Below the pieces are notes generated by a model that worked only from the letters and a program-made list of their open reading frames with translations, was not told the origin of the DNA and made no database searches. From Paulinella micropora (taxonomy: Eukaryota > Cercozoa > Imbricatea > Euglyphida > Paulinellidae): a DNA stretch of 64,000 bases. A program made the position numbers and the translations under genes. Location of the stretch: assembly GCA_019918135.1 (NCBI GenBank), contig WBZZ01004089.1, positions 15,001-79,000 of the forward strand. The letters are read 5' to 3'. This document shows positions 41,501 to 54,051 of the stretch, one piece after another. How positions within the stretch are numbered: the stretch's first letter is position 1; each line of letters opens with the position of its first letter.

Positions 41501-43684
41501 CCTGCTCGCGCTCTCCGTCCAGGGAGTAGCTGGCGATTAGCGTCCGAACCGCCGTGGGCAGCCCCCCCCCCCCGGGCGGCCGTCGCCTGCACCTGCCGCC
41601 GCAGGTATTGCGCGAGCCACGGCCGTTCCCCTGGGAAGATCTGCAGCAGGTACCGCTGCCGCAGCCACCACAAGCCCTGACGTTCGATCTCTTCGACGCT
41701 GGCCTCCTTGCTGCGCAAAAGCCACAGCTGTCCCAAACGAAACAGTGCCTGGCGGCGCGTGCGCACGCCCTCGTTCAACTGCCAGGAACGCTCCAGCAGG
41801 TCGACGTACAGCGCCTCGACAGCTGGGTCGTCCCCGCGCACCACCAACTGCCGCAGCTTGGCCCAAGAGTCCACACCCAGCGCACGCCAGAGCAAGACCA
41901 TCGGCAGGTCGCAGGGTTGACCAACAAAGACCCGCGCGCTTAGGACGGGCTGTGCCGAATCGTTGACCTGTGCACGGACAAACTGAGCTACGCACTCGCG
42001 GGGGAGCGCCGCGAGGGTAGTAGTAGCACGCGCGCAGCGCCCTTCCAGTGCGTTCTTCGCCCAATCCAAAGCAAAATCTCGCGGCGGTTTGTTTTGCACG
42101 TTGCCGAATCCCAGCGCCAGCGTCGGATCGCCGCCGCCCGCGCTGCCAGTCGTCGGGGTTTCCCCGACGCAGGGGTACAGCAACAGACGACGCTGTCGCT
42201 TAGTTCCGATCACGGCACCCTCTTGATTGCGCATGTTTTCGACGTGGTACTCCGCCGTTGTCTGCTTGGCCGCCCCTTCCAGTACTAGCTCGTCCTCCCT
42301 CTCTACGCTCTCTTCTTCCGCCTCTTCTGCCTCTTCCGGCAGAACCTCTGCTGCTGCTTCTTCTTCTTCTCCCTCGTCTAGCTCGATCTCGTGGTCATTG
42401 TCCTGCCTCCACTTCTTCTTCTTCTTCCTGATGAGCCTCCTCCTCCTCCTCCTCCTCCTGCTCCTCCTGCTCCTCGTCCTCTTCTTCCTCCTCCTCCTCC
42501 TCTTGTCTCTTTTTGCTTTTTTCGGCCACACCCGACGCCCCCCCCCCCCCCCCAGGGGGGGCAGGCCTCGGGGGCTGCTGTCGCCGCCCCCCAGCGCGCT
42601 GCTCAGCTGGTGCCAACGGACAATCGGCGCCCCCAGAGCCGATGGCCTTGGTTCTTTCCGTCTTGTCGGCTTGCCTCGTACGCCACGCCACGGCTCGATG
42701 CCTGGTCCCACCCGGGGTGCTGGCCCCCGCACAAATCTTGTAAACTTCTCGAACTACCTGGCCTGGCTGCTGCCCCAGCTGAGAAGTACGACAGAGGGAT
42801 GTGTCGGGTGCACGCCCGCTGATGGCGTTGTTTCGTCTGTCCCATTGACGGATTAACGCATGGTCCAAGGGGGGTTCTCGCGCCCCTCCAGCGCCCAGCA
42901 CACGCCGTCCAGCAGAACAAACGGCACCCACGAACCTATCTCCATCCCCGCCAGCGTGCGCTGCAAGTGGTCACCCGCGTGAAGACGCAGCCAGCGCTCG
43001 CTCTCTGCCCAGCTCCGCAGCGCGCTGGGGGGTGGCAAGTTCACTGGCCAAGGCAGCGACAACAGGCGAATTACTTCCGGGGGTGGAAACAGCTCACCCG
43101 TTTCACTCGGCCGGGACCGTGACACTCGAACAGAGACCAGGTCACCCGCGCCAGCAGACCTACCGACCACGTCCCGCCCATTTCGCACACCTGTTCAAAG
43201 CACCCGCTGGGTCCTCAAAACCGGCAAATTCGACGCCCAGCTTCAGTACGTAACGCTTCCCCGAGTCCGCCGTCGTCGTCGTCATGCGCGGGGGTATCGT
43301 TACCAACCTGGGCACACACAGCCTCGCGCTGCCGCCCTCAGCCTGAGCCTGGGCCTCTAGCCAGGGACCCAGAGCATTACGCAGCGCACTGCCTTGATTT
43401 CTCTTTTTGCGCAAACGCTCAAACTCCTTTTCATCCACCTGTCGCAAGCGCAACTGCGCCGACAACTTGGCTACCTGTTTGGGCGCCGCGTACAACACAA
43501 AATAGCGCAGGCTTTCTACCGCCCCGCGATTGAGCTTAAATTCTTCTTCCAGAAACGCTAGAGCCAAAGACCCTGATTCTTCTACGGTCGCGATAGCCCG
43601 GGGGGCTGGCAGCGCCGCTAGGTCTGTGTCTGTTTTTTCTTGTTCGCGTATGATTGCCGCTATCGTAGCTGCGTCCGCTTGCAT
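38502..43684 (-). pseudogene. Highly divergent RNA polymerase second-largest subunit (Rpb2-like), many frameshifts
   Basis: ATG 43,684 (MQADAATIAAIIREQEK) to 38,502, about 1,700 codons if joined; typical subunits are near 1,200. Recognisable blocks in order: PMVLLWRALGVDSWAKL with a helical region (lobe/fork, about 41,900-41,700); FDISQMGFLDPC then KRLALFTTV (about 40,980, the P-x-x-W-G-x-x-C-P region); RRLLIHVHPGRLVAPVLHV and WRALREAGVLAWLS (external domain, about 40,600-40,350); FQHGDKITNTSGQKCTVCVM (hybrid-binding loop with Lys, about 39,550); and a C-terminal clamp with CNSCGRIG ... CLTRSC zinc ligands (about 38,700). An Arg/Lys and Glu low-complexity insert (42,390-42,560) explains much of the excess. 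Frameshifts are numerous, some at C runs (41,137, 42,540). Cytoplasmic viral transcription would be the role. Confidence 0.7.
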
Positions 43685-43912
43685 AGCTACAGCGGGGAGA
43701 AGGGGAACCTTGCAAATTTGTGCGTTCTTCCCTCCTTCTGCAAGGGGGAGAGAAGGAGATGAGGGGAGGGGGAAGGAGGAGAGGGGGAGTCTCGTACGCT
43801 CTCTCTCCCTCCTCCCCCCCCCCCTCTCCACCCCCCCTTTCCCCTTGTCCTCCCCTCCCCCCCTCTTCTTCCCCTTTCTTCCTGCTCCCCCCCCCCCCCC
43901 CTTCCTCCCTCT
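43685..43912. other. Intergenic, C/T homopolymer-rich DNA
   Basis: C runs with CCTCCC repeats between two minus-strand genes. Repeat-derived ORFs on both strands are rejected. This is the promoter side of the polymerase gene. Confidence 0.55.
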
Positions 43913-44560
43913 TTACACACAACGCGCTAGTATCCCTTTAGCAGCCGCCGCGAATTGGGCAAGCTCATGCGCAAGCCAAGTCCGCCGCAGCCACCTGGAC
44001 AAGGGTTCGGCCAAGTGCTCCGTGTTACTCCACTGCCAGTCCGGCGGTAGCAAGAGCTCCGGCATGTCCCACCGACAACTCCGGCTCGCAAACGCCGCCA
44101 CCTCCGCCCAGAGATCCAGCGCCTCTTTTACACAAAGCCGGGCCTCCTCTGCCAGAGTACGAGAACAGCGCAGCAACTCCGGGGCGGGTGTGTCCAGGGT
44201 CGCTCGAGTTAGCAGTTGGGCCCATGGCTCGAGCGCGCCTGGCTGAAATCTCAGCCCGCTAGCACGTCGTCGTCGTCGTCGGCGGCGGCGCCGGCGCCGA
44301 GCCTAGCTTCGTCTACCTGCTGCAGCAATTCGTACTCATCACGACAGCTTTCTTGCAGAGATGATTTGGCCGCCGACCGGCTGGGCAGCTCCGTCAAGAG
44401 CCTCTGGACCAGGCGGTCGTAACCATGCAGAGCTAGCAACCACAGCCTGCCTAGCCCCGGCCGAATAGATTCTTCAAAGTAGCTCCGGCAAGACTGCGGG
44501 CGGGCGCAGGCTATCCGACCTCCGGTCCAATAGATAGACAACAGCCACAGGGAACACACC
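43913..44560 (-). pseudogene. Unknown fragment-B protein, one frameshift
   Basis: Two pieces: SYFEESIRPGLGRLWLLAL ... DEYELLQQVDEARL ending in an acidic DDDDD run at about 44,260, then, after a shift near 44,250, RCSRTLAEEARLCVKEAL to the stop at 43,913. It is helical, rich in Leu, Arg and Trp, with no motif I know. The start is uncertain because the frame is open up to the TGA that ends the previous gene (about 44,571). Confidence 0.4.
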
Positions 44561-44570
44561 AGCTTTTTTC

Positions 44571-46290
44571 ATTCTTGCCAGATAGGGCCCAACAGATAAA
44601 CCTCGAGGCCAATCTGCTGCTGCTGCTGCTGCTGCTGCTCAGCGGGCTCTTCCTTTTCTTCACGCCCCCAGGCACGTTGCTGCACCTCGTCGCACAAGGC
44701 CTGCAGCTGCTCGGCTGACGACTGCTGCCCGCCCTCCCCGGGGCTGCTGACAGCCCCAGAGCGTGCGCGCCAGCCAGGAGCTGCCGGTAGCGACCGAGAG
44801 CCCGTTTGTGGTACGAACGCGCATGCTGGGCCACGAGTTTTTCGTACGCACCGCTCAGGGCCTCACAAGCCCCCCAATCCGCGCACCTCGCACTTTCACT
44901 CGGACTCTCTGGCCTCTCTATCAATCTCTCGATCTTGGGCAACAGTCCATGGAATAGTTGTACAAGCATGCAGGCCAGGGTGCCGCGAGCTCCGTCGAAC
45001 AGTAGGCGCGTCGAGGCGTCGGCTGCACCCTCTCTGGAGGGAGGCCCAGCCCACAGCTGGCGCGCTTGGACTTGTTGGATAAAGCACTTAGAGCTTGCTG
45101 TGTCTAGCACATCCGCAATGGAACCTCCGCTTTGCAGAGAGAGATTGAGCACGTTCAACCAGATCTGAACAAAATGCTGCCCTAGCCCGTCGACTGACAG
45201 ACCGTCCTGGCCCTTCCCTCCTCCTCCTCTCTCGCCTTCTTCTTCTCTGCCCCGCGCGGGCGGACTGGGCTGCGTATCGGCGAACGGGTTGAGCACGTCG
45301 TCATCCGTGCCCCCTTCCACCCTGCCGAGACTTCCGGCCAGCAGCGCATGCAGCCGCCCCCAGCCCTCGTAGCGGGGCAGGGCCCTTGCCCACTCCCGAA
45401 ACGAGTCCTGGCCTGGCATGGGGGCCCGATGCGGATCCGGGGAGCTCCAGGCGGCCAGCACACAAGACTCTAGCGCCGGCAGGGCCGCGCGCTCCCAGGC
45501 CGTCTCACCAGCCAAGACGCCGCACTGGTAGGCGGCCACCAGAATCTCAGAACTCGCGCCGCGCGCGGCGCCCAGCAAGCACTCGTCTTTGCAGCGTTTA
45601 AGGCCAACAGCAAAAGAATGCACGGCCCAACGTCTGGCCGCGCCTTCAGAGTCCCGGGCTCTAAGGCTCAGGAGTGCCGCGGTTGTTGTTATCGTCGGGG
45701 GGTCGGGCTGGGCTGGTGGTGCTGCTCGGAAGGCGGCTACTAGCCGTTCCACCGTCTGCCACAACAGAACGTCCACCTGTACCGGCCCGCTGTTACGCTG
45801 GATAAAGTGCTGCGTCAGCCCCAGCAGCGGCCAGCCGCGCCTACCCTGCAAATAAGACATGCCTCTTTCTAGACAGCTACCGGCTGCCAAAAGCAGTGGC
45901 AGTGGCGTGTCTGCTAGCTCCTCTGTGTTCCTGAACATGCTCTGGAGCGACACGGCTTCCGACAAAAAGCCTTCTAGCTGCGCTCGCACGGGGGGCGGCA
46001 GGCTGCCCCCGACGTAGCTCTGGCTTGCAGGATTCGCCGGATGTTCTGACTGACGAACGACAGGGGGCGTTCCAGCAACCACGCCGGGTTGGGGAAGAAC
46101 ACGTAAACTAGTATATCGCGAAAGCAAAGCATCGCACGCCTGCGGCCCGCCGCACAAAAACTTGTGCTTGCAAACTCTGGGCAGCACATGTGTGCTGCAT
46201 GCATAAACACGCACTCGTGCTCACACTCGTGCCCCCCAGCCTGGTCGTCGTCCTTGCCTCCCCCCCCTGAGTTGCAAGAGCGCGTCGACC
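44571..46290 (-). pseudogene. Unknown large helical protein with N-terminal Cys/His cluster, frameshifts
   Basis: About 570 codons. The N-terminal piece (HECEHECVFMHAAHMCCPEF) is dense in Cys and His and may bind zinc; it continues CFRDILVYVFFPNPAWLLE. The frame then shifts near 46,020 into a long helical region (GLTQHFIQRNSGPVQVDVLL; LGQHFVQIWLNVLNLSLQS; LLPKIERLIERPE). A second shift near 44,745 leads to a Gln-rich end (eight or nine Gln from CTG repeats) and GLEVYLLGPIWQE. I do not recognise it. Confidence 0.45.
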
Positions 46291-46583
46291 ACTGCTACAT
46301 GTGCGAGGCCGCCCTCTGACATCTTTGTACAAAGGCTTGTCCTGCCCTTCTTTTCGTTTTTGTCTTCAGAGACCATGCAGCAGTGTGTGTAAGGGCAGAA
46401 AGGGGAGGGAGGAGGAAGGGGGGGGGGAGAAGAGAAGGGAGGAGGGGGGGGGGGGGGGGGGGGGGCTGGCGGGGAGAGAGTTTTTGACGCCCCCCCCTCC
46501 CCTCTTTCTTCCCCTTGACTGTAAACAAAACCAAAACCAGATTTTTTTTTAAAAAAAAGGGGGGAGGAGGGGAGAGGGAGAAA
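46291..46583. other. Divergent intergenic region with long G and C runs
   Basis: Between divergently transcribed genes. It has a G run at about 46,447-46,465, a C run near 46,491, and a T/A tract TTTTTTTTTAAAAAAAA (46,542-46,558) 26 bases before the glycoprotein ATG. The AT tract is the only promoter-like feature. Confidence 0.5.
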
Positions 46584-49500
46584 ATGTGGGCATATAAGCT
46601 ACTGATCGCAGCCTGCATGATAGCAAGCTGCGCAGTCGAGCCAGCCAGGGACGCCACGCTGCGCAGCGTCGTGACCGATTCGGTACAGCGGAATGACGAG
46701 TATGGGCTGGGCGAGGCTGTCACAGAACATCTGCTGACCCTAGACTTTGAACTCTGCCAACGCCCCTTTGCCAACGCCCCCGACGAGATCAGGCTGTTGC
46801 TAAACCTGACCGGATGCAGACGTGTCCCCGTCAAGATCAGTTGTAACGGCGTCTTCCATGAGACGCTACTCCGCCCGCTCGAGTACCTACCCCTGCAGCT
46901 CAAGTTGCACGAGCACATCTCGTGCGAGGGCGACGCTGTTAACCAAGTGCTCGTGACCGGGGGCGACCAAGTGGGCTCCCTGTACGGAAAAACAGCGGGG
47001 GCCGACGCCACCTTAAGTCAAGCCTTGGGGGAACTGCTGGCCCACGACTGGAACTCGCCCGGCAGCTCTGGGAACATGCCCCGCCGGGTCCTGCTGCAAC
47101 AGGCAGTGCCGTCCCCCCAGGAAGCTACGCCCGCAGGCAGCAATGGGCTCTCCCCCGCAGCTCCCCTGTGCGGGGGTGTCCCGGTGGATTGTGCGAGCAT
47201 ACAACATTACCACCCGCAGGTTCTGCGGGACTATCAGAAGAGTTACATGGAGGCGAGCGTCTACGACTACGAGCAGACTCTGATCCGGGGCGCTAAGCTG
47301 ACCAAGCTCTTTCTGCATGAGCTCAACTACAGCCGCCGTTGTCTAGCGCCTTTGCTTTGCAGCCTAGGCGACGGGGGTCGGGGCGGGTTCGTGGGGCTCG
47401 CGTTGCACCAGCGCCGGGCGCTGGAGCTGCACCAGACGCAAGCGCGGATTCGCTTGGCCATGGCGTACAGAACGTCGTTTATCCCGGCCGAAATTCCCGG
47501 GGACAGCGCGCGGACCCAGAAACTGGAAACGGCGCTTGTTGCCTCTCTGGCGATCATGGGAGGTACGGCGTTTGTTATGCCAGTGGTCGCGCCATGGGCG
47601 GGGCTCAGCGCCTTGGTTAGTGGGATCTGGCTAGCCATTCAGAAAAAGAAAGACGGGAAACAAACGGTCGAGCCCGACGACGAACAGACAGATAATATGT
47701 GGAACGAGTTCCTGCAAAACGATAAGAGCAGACAGCTGGTGGGCTGGACGCCCGTGGACAGACGGCAGGCGTGCGCGGCTGCCCAGAGCCAATACTGGGA
47801 AAAGCTCGTTTTGGCCCGGCAGGTGCCGAGTTATGTGCTCGACATCAGCCGCGTGGTATTCGGGGGCGACGCCAACGCGCCCCAGCCGGCACCGCTGGAC
47901 CCCGGCCCGCTGAGGAGCGTCCTGACCGCCGCGTCCATGTACGCCTGGCTGCAAAAGGCACGCCTGGCCTCCCAGTGCGACGACAACGTAGGCAGCAGCA
48001 GCAGCAGCGGCGGCGGCGGCGGGGGTGCGGTGGACCTGGTGACCGCGAAGCACCAGCTTCCTCCCGCACGGCGGGGCTACCCGCTCCAGTGGCAGTGGGA
48101 CCCCCTTGCCGCCCGCTGGAGCAGTCTCAGCCGTACGAGGCGCGCAAGGAGAGCAAGGCCTGTCGGGGGCCGGATTCGTCGCAGCCGGGGCCCGACGCGC
48201 TGTACCCGCGAGTCTTTGCCAGCGATAACCGCTGCAAATTCACCCCGGGCTCGGACAACGCGCGGGACACACAGGAGGCTTTCTCCTGCATCCCCGCGCG
48301 GGTGTTCCTTCGCCCCGGCGCCAGCCAGCGCTGGAACAGCAGCGCCTGTGAGAGCCGGAGCGAGCGCGAGCTCTATTGCGGCCTGGCCGAAGGCCGAATC
48401 GGCCAAGCTGGCAGCAGAATGCTCGGGAGGCAGCGCCGCGGACCTGCGCGCCGACCTGCTCGACAGTCTGTGGCTGCTGCTAGACGAAGATGGGGGCGGG
48501 TTCATCGAGCAGCAGAACACCCAGGAGAGCGAGCTGGAACAGTTCCGCCGCTATTTCTGCAGGCAAGCTGGCCGCGAGCCAGTTTTGCTTCCGCTCGGCG
48601 GGCGACCCAGCAGCCCCGGCTGGCTCCAGGGCGCCGAGTGTCCCTGCGCTGAGTCGACCAACGAGGGGCTCCGCGGCTGCCAGGTAAACCCCTGGGAGCG
48701 CCTGGACCCCCGCCCGGGACCCGACCACGGGCTGCTCCGTACCCACGGCCAGGTCCAGGCCTGCGTGCGCAACCGCGGCCACAGCTACTGCACGCCGCTG
48801 CTGGACTTTGGCTCCATGCACGCCGAGCTGCGCCAGGCGCCCGCCGCCCTGGAAGACAAGTGCAACACGTCTTTTATGAACGCGCTCGGCGACGTCCAGA
48901 AGTCCTCGGGCGCGGATCTCAAGGCGCTCATGCTGTACACCGAAGGCCAGATCAAGTCGCTGGAGGCGCTGGGCTTCGACTGCAGCAAGGCCCGCAGCCT
49001 GTGCCAGCTGGCTCCCGACATCACAGCCCCCCTCAGCCCGGCAGCGGCCGGGCTGCAGTGCGCCAACTCGTGCGCGGCTCGCCCTGCCAGCTGTCGCAGC
49101 CCGCGTCCAATTATCCCGACGGGGGGGTCGAGTACTTTCGGTGGATAGCGCGGGTAGAGCGCTGCTACGGAAACGCCGCGGCGGCGGCGGGCAGCAGCAG
49201 CAGGCGGGGGAGGTGCAGGCTGTCGAGGACGCCACCTGCCGCCACCCTGACTCCACGGCCGCTACGCGCCTGCCCCCCTTCAACCGCGGCTTTCTGAGCA
49301 AGGAGTCCTACGACATAGGAATTGGAGGTACCGTCATAGAGCCCGGCTACAAGCACAAGTCGGGCATCGACTACGCGACTCGGTGCAAGCCCAACTACGC
49401 CGTGTCCGAGAGCACCGAGACGCTGCGCCTCACGGTGGCCAAGGCCGCGCTGGACGTGTCCGCCAACGCGCGGCGCTGGAAAACTTTGTGTCTGAGGTGA

Positions 49501-52500
49501 TGGGGAGCGGCTCCGACGGGATCGTGGCCATCGCGACTAAGCAGAAGGAGAACCTGGCACTGCAGCTCAAGGGGTTGGGCCTGGCCGAAGACCTAGAGGG
49601 CTGGCTGGGCAACGTGCGCATGGCCGCGCTCGCCAACATGCAGGAACGACTCAGACCTGTCCAGCAACGTGCAGCGCTACACCAAGGACTTGACACGCAG
49701 CGCGAGGCAGTTGCCAGCCAATTCGCCGGTCTGGAACGCGAGTTGCAGCGCGTGGGCGGATTGATCGAGCAGCTGGACGCCTCCACCGACCGGGCCGTCG
49801 CGAGCTGCGCGTGCTAGCGGGCGCCGTACAGGACGCGCTCTACGTCACCCGCGGGCTGATGGAGGACTTTGCCAACGTGATGGGCAAGTCCGCCGCCAGC
49901 AGCAGCAAGGTAGCGGCGCTGGCGCGCGAGTTGTTGTACGGGCGGCAGCGCTACGTCGCGCACGTGCACGACGTGCAGGAGGAGCTCTCGCTCCGGCTCG
50001 CCGAGGAGCAACCCTTCCTGCCCAGCACGCCCGACGGCGCGACGCCGGGGCAGGCGCAGGAGTTCGGCGTCGTGCCCCGCGCGCTGTCGGGCGCCTCTGC
50101 GACCGCGCCGGCCCACGAGGCACGCCTGTGGCACGCGCTGCTCCATGACTCGGGCCAGGTGTGGGTCTACCAGCTGCGGCTGCTGCAGCTGTGCGACCTG
50201 CGCTGGTCCAGGAGGGGCTGAACATCATGGGCTTCAAGGAAGACCTGGTCATGAATGCCTGGGGTAAGCCTAGCTGCAGCCTGGGCTCGCTGTCGCAGCA
50301 GCTGCGCTGCGAGGGCTGCCGCCTGCGCGTCAGCGCCCAGCGCTGCCAGCTCACCCACTCCTCGGGCGGCGTGGAGGGCGCGAGCGCGCGCTACTTTCAC
50401 AATACGACCTGGTTACAGCAGGGCGCCGCCCAGCTGCCCCTGGGCGAGGCCGGCCAGGGGGCGGGCTCGAGCTTCTGCGTGCCCTTCAGCGTCCAGCCCG
50501 TGCCCCCCGCCTCGCCAAAGGCCGGCGCCGTCTGGAGCTCGGCCAAGCGGCTGCCGGTCCTGCGCGAGGCAACGCTGTACAGCTGGGCGCAACAGAACAT
50601 GCAGCCGGGCACCGACCCCGCTCCCGAGCTGGAGACGGCCGAAGACACCGACAGCGCTGCCGTGGGGCTTGACCTAGGCGGGGGCGACGCCGTCCGCGGG
50701 CTCCTGACGGCGCTCTGCCTGCGGCCGGAGGCGCTCTGGGGGGACGCCGCCCCCTGGCTCCGGCGGCCGCGGGGGGGGGGGGGTGGGGTGGTGGGGGCGG
50801 TCCGCTGGAGCCTGCGCCCCGTACTGACGGGGCGCACTAGCTCGGCCCAGGCGGTGCGGCCTACGGCTACTGGAACCAGGGCCGCCGTGACCGCCTCCGA
50901 GGACGCCCTGCGCCCAACTCCCAGGAGGCGCTGCAGCTCCAGCAGCTGCGGGAAACGCTGGTGTGCGACAGCAACATCCGCACGGCCGCGTGTTCGCACG
51001 CCTGACGCAGCAGCTGCAGGACGCGCCGGAGCAGTACCTCAGGCTGGGCGCGGCGGGGGTGCTGTACCAAAACGGCCAGGTCCCCGAGGGCTGGGACCAG
51101 GCCGACACCACGGAGCGCGATTGGCTCCTGACGCCGTACTCGCTCACCCTGGTGCTGCAGCGCCAGTGGGCCATGGCCCTCAAGGCGCTGGCCAACTCGC
51201 CGCTGGTCGCCGAGTTTCTCTATGCCACCGAGGGGATGCTGCCGCCCCTCGGCATGCGCACCGAGTTTAGCCAGCGCAGCCCGCCACCTCCTGAGAGCAT
51301 TGCGGCTTACCTAGCGCAACAGCCCTCGCTGTGGTCACCACCACCCCCTCTGCGCTCCTCGCCGCTGCCAACTCCACCTCAGCTGTAGATCCCGCCGCCA
51401 CTCCGCCGCCGCCCCGCAAAACGACGACGACGTGCGCAGCAGCTGCAGGGCGCCAACGCGGTGGCACAGACCCTCGCACTCGTAGAGGAGACGAGCGAGG
51501 CGCCCCTGTCCGCCCGGCCCTCGACGACAAGGAGGCCAGGCTGCTGTCCGGCCAGAAGACGCCCTCCGATCTTATCAACTGCTACCGCACCAGCTGGCTG
51601 GCGCACACGGGAACGGCGCTGCGCCTGCTGCGCGTGGAGCCCGTACGCACGGAACCGGTCATCAACTGGCAGATCGAACTTGACCGCGACTCACCCGAGC
51701 TCCAGGGCAAGGCGGCCGCCGAGCTCGACGAGCTCCAACGCGCGCTGGAAACCCAAACCTCTTGGTCCCTAATCGACTACGAAGTCCCCGGCGAGGAGCT
51801 CTTGTTGGGCAACCTCGACAACGGCTGGTACTGGGCGGGCGAGCCCGTCTGCGCCTTGGAGGGGGGCTGCGCTGCGCCGAACCCCGCCGCCACCGGGCGC
51901 TACCTGGTGGACGTGGATCCCACCGACATCTGCGCCGGCCGCTCAGCTTTCCAACGGGCCTCGCGCAGCGCCGGCGGCACGTGCCTTAACACTGTACGCC
52001 TGCCCATAGGCCCGGAAGGTGCCAGCCCGGCACCGTCGCCCGAAGGCGGCGACGAGGACGACGAGAGCGCGCTGGGTTCCCGAGTGTACTCGCAGACCAC
52101 GTACCGCCAGGACGGCACCTGGGACATGTTCCGCTTCGAGGACTTCTACCGCTACGAGCATGGCTCGCTGCTGCACACCCGACCCTCGCACGAGGACTTC
52201 GACCCCCGCCGCGCCGTCACCAGCCCCGGGGACCTCGTACGCCCGGTCTACGCCGTTAGCTCCCAGGGCGGGCGCCGGGTCTTCTGCACACGCACGCCCG
52301 CCGTACCCCAGGGCCGGGTCTGCCAAGTCCTAGAAAACTTTGAAATGATCCTACAGCCCGCTCTCGGCGGGGGCTCGGCGGCTGCCGGCGCCACCGCCGA
52401 GCTGCTAGCTAACGCCTCGATTCGGGTACGCTGGCGGGCCGCCTCCGGAGCTGGCCGCGTCACCGCCCAGCTGCGCGTCCCCGAGTCGGGCTCCGTCCTG

Positions 52501-53886
52501 GCGCAGCAGCAGCAGATCGGCGGCGGCACCGGCAACCCTGCCGGCGGCGGCGGCGCCGGCACGGGCAACGGCAACGGCACCGGCACCGGCACTGGCGCCT
52601 CCGTGCGCTTGGAATGCCCTACCGACGTGCAGGTCTTGCTGCCCGGCACCCGCGACCTGACACTGCAGTACCTGCTCCCGCCCGCTCTCGTCGGGAAGAC
52701 CTGGCGGCTGGAGCTCACACCCCCGCCCTGGCCCAACGGCACGACGCCCGCGCCCATCTGGCAAACGCTCCCGCCTACCGGGCTAGCCAAAAACCTCTGG
52801 CGCGCCGCCGCCACTGCCGCCGCCGCCGCCGTCTTCACGCCGGCCGGCATACGCATGTACCCCGCCGAGAGCAACACGCTCTGCTTCGTCTGGAACGCAC
52901 TCGGCGCCACCAGCGCCGCCCCACTCCAAGAGCAGACGGTCCTGGACGCCGTGTACAGCGACCAGCAGGGCCTGCTACTAGCGCAGGCCGCGGCCACCAC
53001 CGCGGAGGCCCTACGCCTGCACGAGGAATGGCTCCAGACCGTAGAGGCCGCGGTCGCTAAGTATGCCAAATGGATCACGCGCAGCACACTCACCGGCGAA
53101 TGGAGCGTTAACGTGACTGCTAGCAACCCAACCAACAATACCGGCTCCCTCACGCCGCGGCGCCGCCTCGCAAGCGACGTGCAGCTTAGCTCCCCTCCCC
53201 TCAGCGATCCGGGCCAGGCCAGCATGGCGCTCGACAGCTTCGTCGACACAGTGCGCACAACCGCTGTTTTGCCGGGAGCCAGCCACGCGGCCGGCGGCCA
53301 AATCCCCACCCTCGCCCAACTAAAAGCCGATTTCCAAGATCTTGACTCCAAAATCAAAAACTACACAGCGGAGGTCCAAACGTCCATTCAAAGCGTAAAC
53401 CAACGCCTAGACGCACCCGGACTGAAAGAGATCCAAAACAGCACCGACAAGAAGCTCCTGTTTATCCGGGAGATCATGCTCTCACAAAGCCAGGCTTCAC
53501 TGCAATGCTTCGCTAACTTCACCTTGTCGGCCCGGGAAGCCATGGACGACACAGAAGTAAGAACAACCACTGGCCAGATCAATAGATGCACAGACTATAT
53601 CAATGGCAAGTTTGCTTCCAACAAGGCTGCCAAAATTGGCCTCGGCGTCACCCTCGTGCTCTACCTAGTGCCACACCTGCTGCTCGAACTCTGGTGGTTT
53701 GGCTGCTTCCCCAAATCTTGTTGTAAATGCTGCTGCAAAAAGAAGACACACTCTAGTACACCGGAAGAAGATCTTCCACTTACTGCAGGAAAAGCCTCCT
53801 ACAGCCATTTCCAGGCCTCGTCCAGAAAAAGACGGGGTAGCGCCAAGAAAGTGAATAATAATCATAATAATAATAGACGCAACTGA
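46584..53886 (+). pseudogene. Giant single-pass membrane glycoprotein, about 2,400 codons in many frames
   Basis: ATG 46,584 with a signal peptide (WAYKLLIAACMIASCAVE). The first 500 codons are continuous and contain a hydrophobic stretch (AIMGGTAFVMPVVAPWAG, about 47,560-47,620) and many Cys. Natural frame changes occur near 48,090, 48,400, 49,130, 49,200, 49,480, 49,810, 50,210, 50,780 (a G run), 50,995 and 51,340. The last 800 codons are uninterrupted: a Gly/Thr-rich segment near 52,550, N-glycosylation sites, a predicted coiled coil (LKADFQDLDSKIKNYTAE), a transmembrane helix (GVTLVLYLVPHLLLELWWF) and a Cys-rich juxtamembrane tail (CFPKSCCKCCCKKK). This is the layout of large viral envelope or cell-surface glycoproteins; no family was recognised. 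It may be read as one gene because composition and topology continue across every shift. Confidence 0.6.
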
Positions 53887-54051
53887 CAAAAGTTCCCAGG
53901 GGAGCGTGAGGGTGGGCGCAGATTTTGCCGCTCCCCCTTCCCCCGCCCCCGCCCCCCCTTCCTTCATTTTGGCACTCTTAGCCCTTCGGGGGTGTTGGTA
54001 CAAAAAAAGCTTTTATTAAAACTCTTCTAGCTCGCGCTAGCGGGCTGAACA
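53887..54051. other. Convergent intergenic region
   Basis: Runs of C, then AAAAAAAGCTTTTATTAAAA before the end of the minus-strand kinase-like gene. A hairpin TAGCTCGCGCTAGCGGGCTGA at about 54,028-54,048 is a diverged member of the palindrome family described among the findings. Confidence 0.5.

Noticed and set aside
44571..46290. Herpesvirus-type terminase or portal component
   Set aside because: The Cys/His cluster and helical content suggested it briefly, but no nucleotide-binding motif or family signature is present, and the packaging ATPase nearby is of A32 type.
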